From NCBI GenBank assembly GCA_022704925.1, contig JAKJFK010000020.1, positions 1-14,623 on the forward strand: DNA of 14,623 bases, in the 5' to 3' direction. The notes beneath the pieces were generated by a model, which had not been told where the DNA came from, ran no database searches, and was given only the letters and a program-made list of their open reading frames with translations. Numbering within the stretch: the first letter of the stretch is position 1; each line of letters starts with the position of its first letter. Position numbers and translations under genes: made by a program. This stretch comes from a candidate division TA06 bacterium (GTDB lineage Bacteria; Ratteibacteria; UBA8468; MWAK01). This document shows positions 1-6,997 of the stretch, in pieces.

Positions 1-1
1 C

Positions 2-586
2 AACCTGATGCGCCACCCGGAACCGCTCGGCATCGGCGCCTCCTTCTGGGACGGCGTTTCGGTGGCCCGGGGCGAGCTGGTGGTTATGATGCCGGGCGAC
101 GGGGAGAATGAACCGGCCGAGATGCTGCGTTACCTGGCGCTCGGCCGCGAAGTGGACCTGGTGGTTCCCTTCATATACAACCGCCAGGTGCGGTCGACTG
201 CGCGGAACCGGATCTCCTCGCTCTACCGCTGGATCATCAACGTTTCGTTCCGGGTCAACTTCAGGTACACCAACGGTACCGTGCTTTACCGCCGGTCCGT
301 GCTCCGCGATCTGGAACTGCGCAGCCGGGGTTTCTTCTACCAGACCGAACTGCTGGTCAAACTGGTCCGGCGCGGCTACCTTTACGCCGAGGTTCCCTGC
401 CGTCTCGGCGCCCGTTCGACCGGGCGCTCCAAGGCGCTTACCCTGGCCTCGCTCCGCAAGGTGGCCGCCGGCTATCTCGCCCTGATGCGCGAAGTTTATT
501 TCCGCGGCGCCGGTCCGGCGCCGGAACCGGTCCCCGATTCGGCGACCGGCCGCCGGGCCAGGGAAGCCGCGCTCCGGAAAGAATGA
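2..586 (+). CDS. GT2 family glycosyltransferase, dolichol-phosphate mannosyltransferase-like (5' end outside window)
   Basis: The reading frame is already open at base 2 (codons AAC CTG before the first ATG at 8), so the N-terminal half with the nucleotide-sugar binding start of the GT-A fold is missing. The visible part begins around the metal-binding region: PGDGENEPAEML resembles the DxDgQ(N/H)DP segment of DPM1-like GT2 enzymes. It continues with RWIINVSFRVNFRYTNGTVLYRR (interface helices and acceptor region) and the typical C-terminal stretch GFFYQTELLVKLVRRGY followed by EVPCRLGARSTGRSKA, where the R-x-x-GxSKA pattern is characteristic. There is no C-terminal membrane anchor; the last 30 residues are Pro/Arg/Ala-rich. 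By family, it should transfer a sugar from a nucleotide sugar to a polyprenyl phosphate on the cytoplasmic face, providing the donor for a GT-C enzyme such as the one at 2780-4747. The stop overlaps the next ATG by 4 bp. The family is clear; the sugar and acceptor cannot be told. Confidence 0.85.
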   Translation, partial: NLMRHPEPLGIGASFWDGVSVARGELVVMMPGDGENEPAEMLRYLALGREVDLVVPFIYNRQVRSTARNRISSLYRWIINVSFRVNFRYTNGTVLYRRSVLRDLELRSRGFFYQTELLVKLVRRGYLYAEVPCRLGARSTGRSKALTLASLRKVAAGYLALMREVYFRGAGPAPEPVPDSATGRRAREAALRKE

Positions 587-1698
587 AAAAGACGCCACCG
601 GAACTGATCCTGGACGGCCAGAAGCTCAACTGGCACCTCGAACGGGTCCAGGCCTGGCTGCGCGGCGAACCGGTCGCGCCCGTCACCATCGACTGCGCCC
701 TGACCCGGCGCTGCAACTACCGTTGCGTTTACTGCTACGGACAGCTTCAGGCCAACGACGAAAAGCGGATGACCCGCGACGTGATCTTCCGCTTCCTGGA
801 CGACGCGACCGAGATCGGAGTCAGGGCGATAAGTTTTGTCAGCGACGGCGAGTCGACCTGTTCACCGCACCTTTACGAGGCGATCCGGCGCGGTCGGGCC
901 AACGGCCTGGACCTGGCTCTCGGCACCAACGGCTACCGGCTCAAGGCCGGCGAACTCCCGGAGATGCTGGCCGCCCTTACCTACCTGCGCTTCAACATCT
1001 CGGCGGCCGATCCGGACCGCTACGCCCAGATTCACGGCTGCGCGGCCGGATGCCTGGACCGGGTCCTGGAGAACATCCGGGAGAGCGTCCGGATCAAGCG
1101 GAGCGCCGGCCTGCCGGTGACCATCGGGCTCCAGATGGTGCTGCTGCCCGAGTATGCCGACCAGATCCTGCCGCTGGCCCGCCTGGGCCGGGAGCTGGGG
1201 GTGGACTACTTCGTGATCAAGCACTGCAGCGACGACGAGAGCGGCCGGTTGGGCGTTGATTACCGGCGCTACTTCGACCTGGTCGAAACCCTCAAGGCGG
1301 CCGAGGCGCTTTCCGGCCCCGGCTACCTGGTCCGGGCCAAGTGGTCGAAGATACTCAGCGGCGGCACGCGCTGTTACCGGCAGTGCTACGGGCCGCCCTT
1401 CATTCTGCAGCTTTCCGGTTCGGGGCTGGTGGCGCCCTGCGGCATGCTCTTCGCCCGCAAGTACCGCAAGTACCACATCGGGAACATCGCCGAAAAGCCG
1501 TTCAAGGAGATCTGGCGGAGCGACCGCTACCGGGAAGTGATGGCCCTGCTGGCCTCCGAGGCCTTCGACGCCCGCACCATGTGCGGCTGTCTCTGCCTGC
1601 AGCACAAGGTGAACGAGTTTCTCTGGGAGATCAAGCGCTCCGGCCGCCTGCCTTCGCCGCCGGCCGGCCCGCCCCCGGAACACATCAATTTCATCTGA
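583..1698 (+). CDS. Radical SAM protein with C-terminal SPASM-like domain
   Basis: The 371-residue protein has the radical SAM [4Fe-4S] motif CNYRCVYC (C44, C48, C51) after TIDCALTRR. The glycine-rich SAM-binding strand appears as SFVSDGESTCSP (residues 84-95), a DGES variant of the usual GGE(P). It is followed by LGTNGYRL (113-120) and a (beta/alpha) barrel core. The C-terminal part has auxiliary-cluster cysteines in SPASM order: C264 and C268 (RCYRQC), C286 in LVAPCGMLF, the HIGNIAEKPFKEIW linker typical of SPASM proteins, then C334, C336 and C338 (MCGCLC). Its ATG overlaps the stop of the glycosyltransferase (ATGA), so the two are probably translationally coupled. SPASM enzymes modify peptides, proteins or small molecules; nothing here identifies the substrate. 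No short precursor-peptide gene is visible next to it, which argues mildly against a RiPP maturase and for modification of a sugar, lipid or protein in the glycan pathway. Confidence 0.88.
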   Translation: MKKTPPELILDGQKLNWHLERVQAWLRGEPVAPVTIDCALTRRCNYRCVYCYGQLQANDEKRMTRDVIFRFLDDATEIGVRAISFVSDGESTCSPHLYEAIRRGRANGLDLALGTNGYRLKAGELPEMLAALTYLRFNISAADPDRYAQIHGCAAGCLDRVLENIRESVRIKRSAGLPVTIGLQMVLLPEYADQILPLARLGRELGVDYFVIKHCSDDESGRLGVDYRRYFDLVETLKAAEALSGPGYLVRAKWSKILSGGTRCYRQCYGPPFILQLSGSGLVAPCGMLFARKYRKYHIGNIAEKPFKEIWRSDRYREVMALLASEAFDARTMCGCLCLQHKVNEFLWEIKRSGRLPSPPAGPPPEHINFI

Positions 1699-1725
1699 CG
1701 GTTGAAGAGGCGCGCCGTTGGAAGC

Positions 1726-1733
1726 GGGGAGGG
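1726..1733 (+). promoter_or_regulatory. Shine-Dalgarno site deciding the 1740 start
   Basis: GGGGAGGG lies 6 nt before the ATG at 1740. It settles the start of the first membrane/winged-helix gene, whose frame stays open for 400 bp further upstream inside the radical SAM gene. Confidence 0.7.
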
Positions 1734-1739
1734 CGTGAG

Positions 1740-2240
1740 ATGAAAGTGCTGGGTTACGGACTGGGCCTTTTCCTGGCGGCCCTGCTGGCGCACATCCTGA
1801 TCTGGCGGCTGCGCCGGCCGGCCCGGCGGATCCGTGTGCTTTGCCTGCTCTTTCCCGTTTTTCTGGCGGCCGGCCTGGCCTGGCTGCCCGGTCGGTTCGG
1901 CCTGCCGGGGCTGGCGCCTTCCGATTACCTGGAAGTTATCCTGCTTGATCTCTCCCTGGCCGCGGCTTACCTGGTTACCTACCCGGCTCTCGAGGTGGAG
2001 AGTCCCTCGATGCTCCTGGTCCTGATGGTCGGCCGGGCCGGCCGGGCCGGTCTGGATCCGGCCGATCCGGAGCGGGACCTGGACGACCGGCGCCTGGTGG
2101 AGCCGCGGCTGAAGGACCTGGAACGGAGCCGCCTGGTGGTCTGCCGGGATGGCTGTTACCGCCTCACTCCGGCCGGGAGACGCTTCGTCGGGATTTTTGT
2201 CGGGTACCGCAATCTTTTTCGTCCCGAGGGCGGCGGCTGA
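1740..2240 (+). CDS. Small membrane protein with C-terminal winged-helix-like domain (first of a tandem pair)
   Basis: I do not recognise a named family. The protein has 166 residues. Three hydrophobic segments come first (about 4-22, 32-50 and 62-82), separated by an Arg-rich loop (RRPARRIR, 25-32). A soluble part follows from about residue 88 and looks like a winged helix: a helix PSMLLVLMV, an acidic linker DPADPERDLDD, a putative recognition helix RRLVEPRLKDLERSRLV (117-133) and a wing hairpin VVCRDGCYRLTPAGRRF (133-149). It ends with an amphipathic or hydrophobic helix (FVGIFVGYRNLF). The order hydrophobic region, wHTH, terminal helix is repeated in the next gene, so the two are probably diverged duplicates. 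The start at 1740 follows a strong ribosome-binding site and begins directly with the first membrane segment. By position it belongs to the glycan cluster. Signal sensing, complex assembly or DNA binding are all possible, and none is shown by the sequence. Confidence 0.75.
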   Translation: MKVLGYGLGLFLAALLAHILIWRLRRPARRIRVLCLLFPVFLAAGLAWLPGRFGLPGLAPSDYLEVILLDLSLAAAYLVTYPALEVESPSMLLVLMVGRAGRAGLDPADPERDLDDRRLVEPRLKDLERSRLVVCRDGCYRLTPAGRRFVGIFVGYRNLFRPEGGG

Positions 2241-2250
2241 GCCGCGGTAC

Positions 2251-2787
2251 ATGTTGAAACTCTGCGCGCCGATCGCCGGCCTGGTTCTTAACGCGCTCAC
2301 CGGCATCTGGCTGGCCCGCCGCCGGAACGGCCTGCTGCGTTCGCTGGTGGCCGGCTTCCTGGCCGGGTTGGCCGTTGCGCTGTTTCTGTTATTGGCCGGC
2401 GACGGGAGTGCCTCGGCCGGGTCACGGGCGGCGGCCGGGCTTACCTACCTGGCCCTCGGTTATGTTTACTTTCACTTTGTCAACATGGGTGAAACGGCCC
2501 GGCGGATACGCCTGCTCCGGGAACTCCTGGCCGCCCCTCCCGGTGGGTTTACCGGGGCCGAACTCAAGGCCCGCTACCCGGCCCGGGAGATCGTCCGGAG
2601 GCGCCTGCAGCGCCTGTTAAACAACGGCCAGGTGATCCTGGCCGACGGCCGCTATCGGCTGGGGCCGCGGCCGGTCATGTACTGGATAACGCTGGTGATC
2701 ATGGCCTGGAAACGAATGCTGTTCGGAAGCGGCTGGAACGGGGACGGGACTTTTGAGCGCCTGGACGGGGAGGCCGGCAATGAATAA
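2251..2787 (+). CDS. Small membrane protein with C-terminal winged-helix-like domain (second of a tandem pair)
   Basis: This 178-residue protein has no family I can name. Hydrophobic segments lie at about 5-21 (PIAGLVLNALTGIWL), 31-49 and 60-78, then a soluble domain: MGETARRIRLLREL (first helix, 79-92), FTGAELKARYPAREIVRRRLQRLL (helix-turn-helix, 100-123) and the wing VILADGRYRLG (128-138). It ends with the hydrophobic helix MYWITLVIMAWKRMLF. The segment VIL-ADGRYRL aligns by eye with VVCRDGCYRL of the preceding protein, and the closing WKRMLF with YRNLF, supporting a tandem duplication. The frame is open back to an ATG at 2149, inside the preceding gene. I chose the ATG at 2251 because the upstream residues are not membrane-like and this start leads into the first hydrophobic segment; its ribosome-binding site is weak. 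It overlaps the GT-C gene by 8 bp. Confidence 0.72.
   Translation: MLKLCAPIAGLVLNALTGIWLARRRNGLLRSLVAGFLAGLAVALFLLLAGDGSASAGSRAAAGLTYLALGYVYFHFVNMGETARRIRLLRELLAAPPGGFTGAELKARYPAREIVRRRLQRLLNNGQVILADGRYRLGPRPVMYWITLVIMAWKRMLFGSGWNGDGTFERLDGEAGNE
2767..2773 (+). promoter_or_regulatory. Shine-Dalgarno site deciding the 2780 start
   Basis: GGGGAGG sits 6 nt before the ATG at 2780, inside the end of the preceding gene. It favours 2780 over an in-frame ATG at 2753. Confidence 0.65.
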
Positions 2788-4747
2788 CCGGGGCGCCCGG
2801 CGCGGCTACCTGGCCGCCTTCCTGGGACTCTGGTTCCTCTGTTACCTGGTCTACCCCTTCTGGCTCCTGCCGGCGCCGGTCCCGTTCCGGGCGGTCTTCT
2901 TCTGTTTCCTGCTGGCCTTCTTCGGACTCGGCGCCTGGGGATTGAACCGGCTGCTGGCCGGCCGCGAACTGGAGCCGCCGGGCCGGGCCATGCGGATTCT
3001 TGCCGGTCCCTTCGGACACTACTGGCGCGAAAACCGGTTCCTCCTGGTCTGCCTGCTGATTTTCATCCTGCTCCATCTTTTCCCGAACGCCGTCTACCCG
3101 ATCCGGACCTGCGGAGACGAATCGACCCATGCCTCGGCCGGCATCCAGGTGATGACCCTGTTATCCCCGTCTCTGGAGTCGCGCCTGGGCCTGTCCCTCT
3201 CCTGGCTGGTCCGGGCCGCCACCGTTCTGGCCGGCCTGCTTTACCTGGGGCGCCGGCGTTTCTCCTTCGGCCGATTCCTGGTTTCGGCCCGGCCGGCCCG
3301 GCTGGCCTGGCTGGCCGCGGCCGTACTGGCCGGGCTGGCCGTCTACTTCCTGTTCCTCTGCCGGCTGCCCTTCCGTCCCTACCTTTACAAGCCGACCCCG
3401 CTGAGCCGTTTTCTTTCCCTCTGGATCGTCTCGGTCTTCGGGGCCCGGGAATTCTGGGTCCGCCTGCCGGCCCTTCTCTTCACCGGCCTGGCCGCCCTGG
3501 TCCTGCAGGAGCTGGTCGCCCTCTACCGTCCGCGCGATTTCGCCGGCCGCTGCGCGGCCGTCCTCCTGTTCCTTCCCAACGTTTTTCACTATGCCGCCAA
3601 CGCCGAGCTGGCCGCCGGCAAGCTCGTCCTGGGCCTCCTCTTCCTATTCTTCCTGGCCCGCCACCTGCGGGATGACCGTTTTGAAGACCTCCTGCTGGCC
3701 GGTTTCTGGGCCGGGACCGCCTTTCTCTGGAAGAGCTCCATGGCGGTGCTCCAGCCGGTGCTCTGGGCGGCGCTCGTCTGGGACGGCCTGGAGCGGAAGC
3801 GGCCCGGCCCGGTCTGGCGCGGCCGTCTGGCCGCCTGCCTGCTGTCCGTCCTTCCGGTCCTGCTTTCGCTGGGCCTGGAAATGGGCCTGGTCCACTACGA
3901 GATGTTCACCATCGTCAGCGGTCGGCACGTCCTGCACCTGGCCGATTTCATGACCTACTTCACCCGCCTTCCGGAACAGGTTACCTGGTTCGGCTTCATT
4001 CTCTTCTGCGGCGGCCTGGCCTCGGTCTCCGGCCGGCCGCGGGATTGGCTGCTGCGCCTGCTGTCCATTTACCTGCTGACCTGGTACCTGGCCCTGACCG
4101 TTTCCCTGGCCGGCCTGGGTATGGTTCACAACCGCTGGCAGCTGCCGGCCTACCCGGCGGTGGCCTTCTTCATCGCCGCCTGCCTGGAGGGCTTCCGGCG
4201 CCGCGCGGCCGCGACCGTACTGCTGCTGGTCTTCCTGGCCTCCTGCGCCACCTGGCTTCCCTTCCCCGGGGTGGTGCCCGAGTACCTGACCTACCGTCCG
4301 GGTTACCTGGCCCAGCTGGCCGGTCCCGACGCGGTCCTTACCGAGCGTCCCGGGTTGCTGCCCTACCCGGAGGCGCTCCGTTATATCCGTTACCGGCTGC
4401 CGGCCGGCCGCCGGATACTGGCGGTGGATTTTCCGGATCCGCGCGAGTTTTATGCTTACCGTTACGGGGTCCGGGTGGATTGGTTCCTGCTCGATTACCG
4501 ACTGGAGGAGACCTGGCGGCCGCGCTCCGGGCAGACGCCGGCCGCACTCGGCGAGTTCTGCCGGGACAACCGGATCGAGTACCTGCTGCTGCCGGACGGC
4601 CGCTGGCTGCCCTACCTGGACCGGGGACTGACCGACCGGCTCCTGATGGATTTTACGGACAACTTCGAGCTGGTTCGGAGGTTTCAACTCTACGGCAACG
4701 AGGTTTATCTATGGAAGACGAAAAAGACGGCCGGCCGGCCGGGCTGA
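2780..4747 (+). CDS. GT-C fold membrane glycosyltransferase, GT39/ArnT-like
   Basis: The 655-residue polytopic protein has about 12-14 predicted membrane segments. GT-C hallmarks are an acidic pair in an early extracytoplasmic loop (CGDESTHASAG, D113-E114) and the later ArnT/PMT-like segment KPTPLSRFLSLWIVSVFG (204-221) followed by REFWVRLPALLFT (R223-T235). In typical family members the motif DE and the KPP-like motif lie in the same first loop. Here about 90 residues with one or two extra hydrophobic stretches (141-157, 173-194) separate them. Residues from about 500 form a soluble C-terminal region with alternating alpha/beta character (RRILAVDFPDPREF, NRIEYLLLPDGRWL), probably outside the membrane. 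By family, it transfers a sugar from a polyprenyl-phosphate donor to a lipid, glycan or protein on the outer face of the inner membrane. It fits with the GT2 enzyme at 2-586 as the donor maker. The acceptor is unknown. Confidence 0.82.
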   Translation: MNNRGARRGYLAAFLGLWFLCYLVYPFWLLPAPVPFRAVFFCFLLAFFGLGAWGLNRLLAGRELEPPGRAMRILAGPFGHYWRENRFLLVCLLIFILLHLFPNAVYPIRTCGDESTHASAGIQVMTLLSPSLESRLGLSLSWLVRAATVLAGLLYLGRRRFSFGRFLVSARPARLAWLAAAVLAGLAVYFLFLCRLPFRPYLYKPTPLSRFLSLWIVSVFGAREFWVRLPALLFTGLAALVLQELVALYRPRDFAGRCAAVLLFLPNVFHYAANAELAAGKLVLGLLFLFFLARHLRDDRFEDLLLAGFWAGTAFLWKSSMAVLQPVLWAALVWDGLERKRPGPVWRGRLAACLLSVLPVLLSLGLEMGLVHYEMFTIVSGRHVLHLADFMTYFTRLPEQVTWFGFILFCGGLASVSGRPRDWLLRLLSIYLLTWYLALTVSLAGLGMVHNRWQLPAYPAVAFFIAACLEGFRRRAAATVLLLVFLASCATWLPFPGVVPEYLTYRPGYLAQLAGPDAVLTERPGLLPYPEALRYIRYRLPAGRRILAVDFPDPREFYAYRYGVRVDWFLLDYRLEETWRPRSGQTPAALGEFCRDNRIEYLLLPDGRWLPYLDRGLTDRLLMDFTDNFELVRRFQLYGNEVYLWKTKKTAGRPG

Positions 4748-5202
4748 GCGCTTCGAAACGGCGGGGCGGCCGGCGGCTGGCGAGGCAGATGGCCCTGAGC
4801 GTACTTTACCAGCTGGACTTCCGTCCCGAGCTGACACCGGCGGCGGCCCTGGACACGGCGGCGGCCGAGGCCGGCGGCGACCCGGCGTCAAAGGAGTTCG
4901 CCCTGCAGCTGGTGAAGGGAGTCCGCGAACAGGTCGGTTATTTTGACGAGTTGATCGGCCGGTACGCCCAGAACTGGTCGCTGGAACGGGTGGCGACGCT
5001 GGACCGCAACATCCTGCGCCTGACGCTTTTTGAAATGGTGGTGGGCAGGGAGGTGCCGCCCCGGGTTTGCATCGACGAGGCGGTGGAGCTGGCCAAGCGG
5101 TTCGGCACCGAGGATTCCTACCGCTTCGTGAACGGAATCCTGAACCGCATCAAGGAAGACCTGGAGTCGGGAAGGCTAACTTCTCCACGAAAAGATCCAT
5201 GA
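4711..5202 (+). CDS. nusB: Transcription antitermination factor NusB
   Basis: The 163-residue protein matches the NusB all-helical fold from end to end: the Arg-rich start RRGGRRLARQMALSVLYQLD (17-36), ELIGRYAQNWSLERVATLDRNILRL (80-104), EVPPRVCIDEAVELAKRFGT (114-133) and the C-terminal signature YRFVNGILNRI (137-147). NusB joins NusE/S10 to bind boxA RNA and supports antitermination, notably of rRNA transcription. The ATG at 4711 lies inside the end of the GT-C gene (37-bp overlap) and has a modest AGG ribosome-binding site 7 nt upstream. An ATG at 4789 would cut off the conserved Arg-rich RNA-binding start, so it is rejected. The gene closes the + strand glycan cluster, which means its expression may partly depend on readthrough from there. 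Its last codons form the left arm of an inverted repeat shared with the convergent gene. Confidence 0.95.
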   Translation: MEDEKDGRPAGLSASKRRGGRRLARQMALSVLYQLDFRPELTPAAALDTAAAEAGGDPASKEFALQLVKGVREQVGYFDELIGRYAQNWSLERVATLDRNILRLTLFEMVVGREVPPRVCIDEAVELAKRFGTEDSYRFVNGILNRIKEDLESGRLTSPRKDP

Positions 5203-6997
5203 AATCCTTTTCGTGGAACAGCTCCACGTAGCCGCAGAGGCTTGGTATGCACTCGGCCTCGTCCTTCAGCTCGGTGGAAAGCAGCATCAGGCGCGCCCCG
5301 GCCAGCGAGGTGTTGCCGACGAACCGGATGGTTTCGGGCCGGACCGGCGGCAGCAGCCCGATGCGCAGGGCCGCCGCCGGATCGATGTAGGAGCCGAAGG
5401 CGCCCGCCAGCAGGACCTCCTCGAGGTCGGAGGTTTCCAGCGACATCTTCTCCAGCAGTATCTCGATTCCGGCCGCGATGGCCGCCTTGGCCAGCTGCAG
5501 CTGGCGGACGTCTTTCTGGTAGACCGCCACCCCGGTCTCCGGGTCGAGTCGGAAGGCCCGGCCCCCGGGAGTGTCGACCAGGCGCTCCTTCACGGCCGCC
5601 GGCAGTTCCAGCCCGGCCAATTCCGAATCGTTCCGGAAGCGTCCTTCCGGTCCCAGCAGGCCCACCCTCAACAGCTCGCTGACCGTTTCCAGCAGGCCGG
5701 TTCCGCAGATGCCCCGGACCGGCGCCTCGGCGATGGTGCTGTACTCGACCCGGTCGGTGATCCGAACCTTGTCGATGGCGCCCGGTTCCGCCCTCATGCC
5801 GTTGTGTATGTTGGCCCCCTCGAAGGCCGGCCCGGCCGCCGCCGAGGCGCAGAAGAGGCCCTCCCGGTTGCCGGCCACGATTTCCCCGTTGGTGCCGATG
5901 TCAACCAGCAGCCGCAGCCGTTCCTCCCGGTGGAGATTGACCGCCAGGATGCCGGCGACCGTGTCGCCGCCCACGAAGCCGCTGATCAGGGGCGCGGTGC
6001 GCACGAAGCCGTCTTCGTTGACGCGCAGGCCGGCCCGGCGGGCCGAGAGGGTGACCGGCCCCCGGCAGACCCCGATGTAGGGGCTGGTTGCCAGGCTGCC
6101 GGCCGGAAGGCCCAGGAAGAGATGTTCCATGGCGCTGTTGCCGGCCACCACCACCTCGTAAACATGATGTGCGCTGATGGCGGCCCGGTCGGCCAGTTCG
6201 GCAATGATTTCGCCCAGCGCGTCCGATGCGGCCGTCCGCATCCGCTGGCCGCCGTCCGGGTCCTGGAGGGTCAGGTTGATCCGGCTGATCACGTCGGCTC
6301 CGTAAGACGTCTGCGGATTGGTCCGGTGGGCTACGGCCAGTTCCCGGGCGGTGCGCATGTCCAGCAGGGCGCCGACGATGGAGGTGGTCCCGAGGTCAAA
6401 GGCCACTCCGTAGCAGTGCTCGGTGGTGTCGCCGCCTTCAACGGAAATGAGGCGGCGGTTGGCCAGAACCGCGGTCACCTTGAAGTTGTTTTCGCGCAGG
6501 AGGACGGGCAGCCGGCGCAGGAGATAGATCCCGACTTCCAGCTCCGCGGGCCGCAGCCCGGCCCGTCCGGCGGCCGCGTCCCGGAGGCGTTCCCAGTCGG
6601 ACCGCTGGTCTTCGATAACGGGCGGCGCGAGTTCGAGGTAGTATTTGCGGAGGGTGGAATGGACGGCCACTTCCCGGCTCAGGCCGGAGACCAGCACCTT
6701 GAGATTGAACAGGCGGCTTTCATCCGGGACCTCGACCTCCAGGTCGCGGTCGGTGACGCGGGCCTGGCAGGCCATCCGGTATCCCTCGGCCAGCCGGGCG
6801 GCCGGGATGCGCTTGAGTTCCAGCGGTCCGGCCGGCGGCGCCGGGTTAATCCGTACCAGGCACTTGCCGCAGGTGCCGCGGCCGCCGCAGACGGCCGAAA
6901 TGGCCAGGTTGGCCCGACGGGCCAGCTCCAGTATGGTCAGCCCGGGCAGGGCGGCGATTTCAACGTTTTCGGGGCGGAAGGTTACTTTCAGCTTCAT
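5150..6997 (-). CDS. RACo-like ferredoxin/ASKHA reductive activator of corrinoid proteins (DUF4445 type)
   Basis: The 615-residue protein starts with a plant-type [2Fe-2S] ferredoxin domain: CGGRGTCGKC (C37, C43, C46) and C77 in GYRMACQARV. A linker and middle region follow (about 95-190), then the ASKHA ATPase-like C-terminal domain, with phosphate-1 motif GVAFDLGTTSIVGALL (197-212), TNPQTSYGADVISRI, GFVGGDTVAGIL, LLVDIGTNGEIV and EVLLAGAFGSYIDP. The order matches the reductive activators of corrinoid methyltransferase systems (RACo/RamA-like), which use ATP to drive Co(II) to Co(I) reduction in inactivated corrinoid proteins. Length and cysteine spacing are normal for that group. No corrinoid protein or methyltransferase gene is in the window, so its partner lies elsewhere. 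The gene starts inside queF (38-bp overlap), suggesting co-transcription, and ends inside nusB (53-bp convergent overlap). The exact partner system cannot be told. Confidence 0.87.
   Translation of the reverse strand: MKLKVTFRPENVEIAALPGLTILELARRANLAISAVCGGRGTCGKCLVRINPAPPAGPLELKRIPAARLAEGYRMACQARVTDRDLEVEVPDESRLFNLKVLVSGLSREVAVHSTLRKYYLELAPPVIEDQRSDWERLRDAAAGRAGLRPAELEVGIYLLRRLPVLLRENNFKVTAVLANRRLISVEGGDTTEHCYGVAFDLGTTSIVGALLDMRTARELAVAHRTNPQTSYGADVISRINLTLQDPDGGQRMRTAASDALGEIIAELADRAAISAHHVYEVVVAGNSAMEHLFLGLPAGSLATSPYIGVCRGPVTLSARRAGLRVNEDGFVRTAPLISGFVGGDTVAGILAVNLHREERLRLLVDIGTNGEIVAGNREGLFCASAAAGPAFEGANIHNGMRAEPGAIDKVRITDRVEYSTIAEAPVRGICGTGLLETVSELLRVGLLGPEGRFRNDSELAGLELPAAVKERLVDTPGGRAFRLDPETGVAVYQKDVRQLQLAKAAIAAGIEILLEKMSLETSDLEEVLLAGAFGSYIDPAAALRIGLLPPVRPETIRFVGNTSLAGARLMLLSTELKDEAECIPSLCGYVELFHEKDFMDLFVEKLAFPTPGLP
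5184..5217. terminator. Perfect 11-bp inverted repeat at the convergent nusB / RACo-like gene ends (terminator-like)
   Basis: TCCACGAAAAG (5184-5194) and CTTTTCGTGGA (5207-5217) are exact reverse complements with a 12-nt loop. The stem has 5 G:C pairs and an A4/T4 run inside each arm. The structure spans the nusB stop (5202) and lies wholly inside the 3' part of the opposite gene. A bidirectional terminator between convergent genes is the obvious role. There is no clean U-tract after the stem on either strand, so termination efficiency is uncertain, and an mRNA 3'-end stabiliser is an alternative. Confidence 0.45.

Noticed and set aside
2030-2052. Tandem GGCCGG units as a repeat element
   Set aside because: They encode a Gly-Arg-Ala repeat within a coding region, and GGCC/CCGG strings are common across the whole window.
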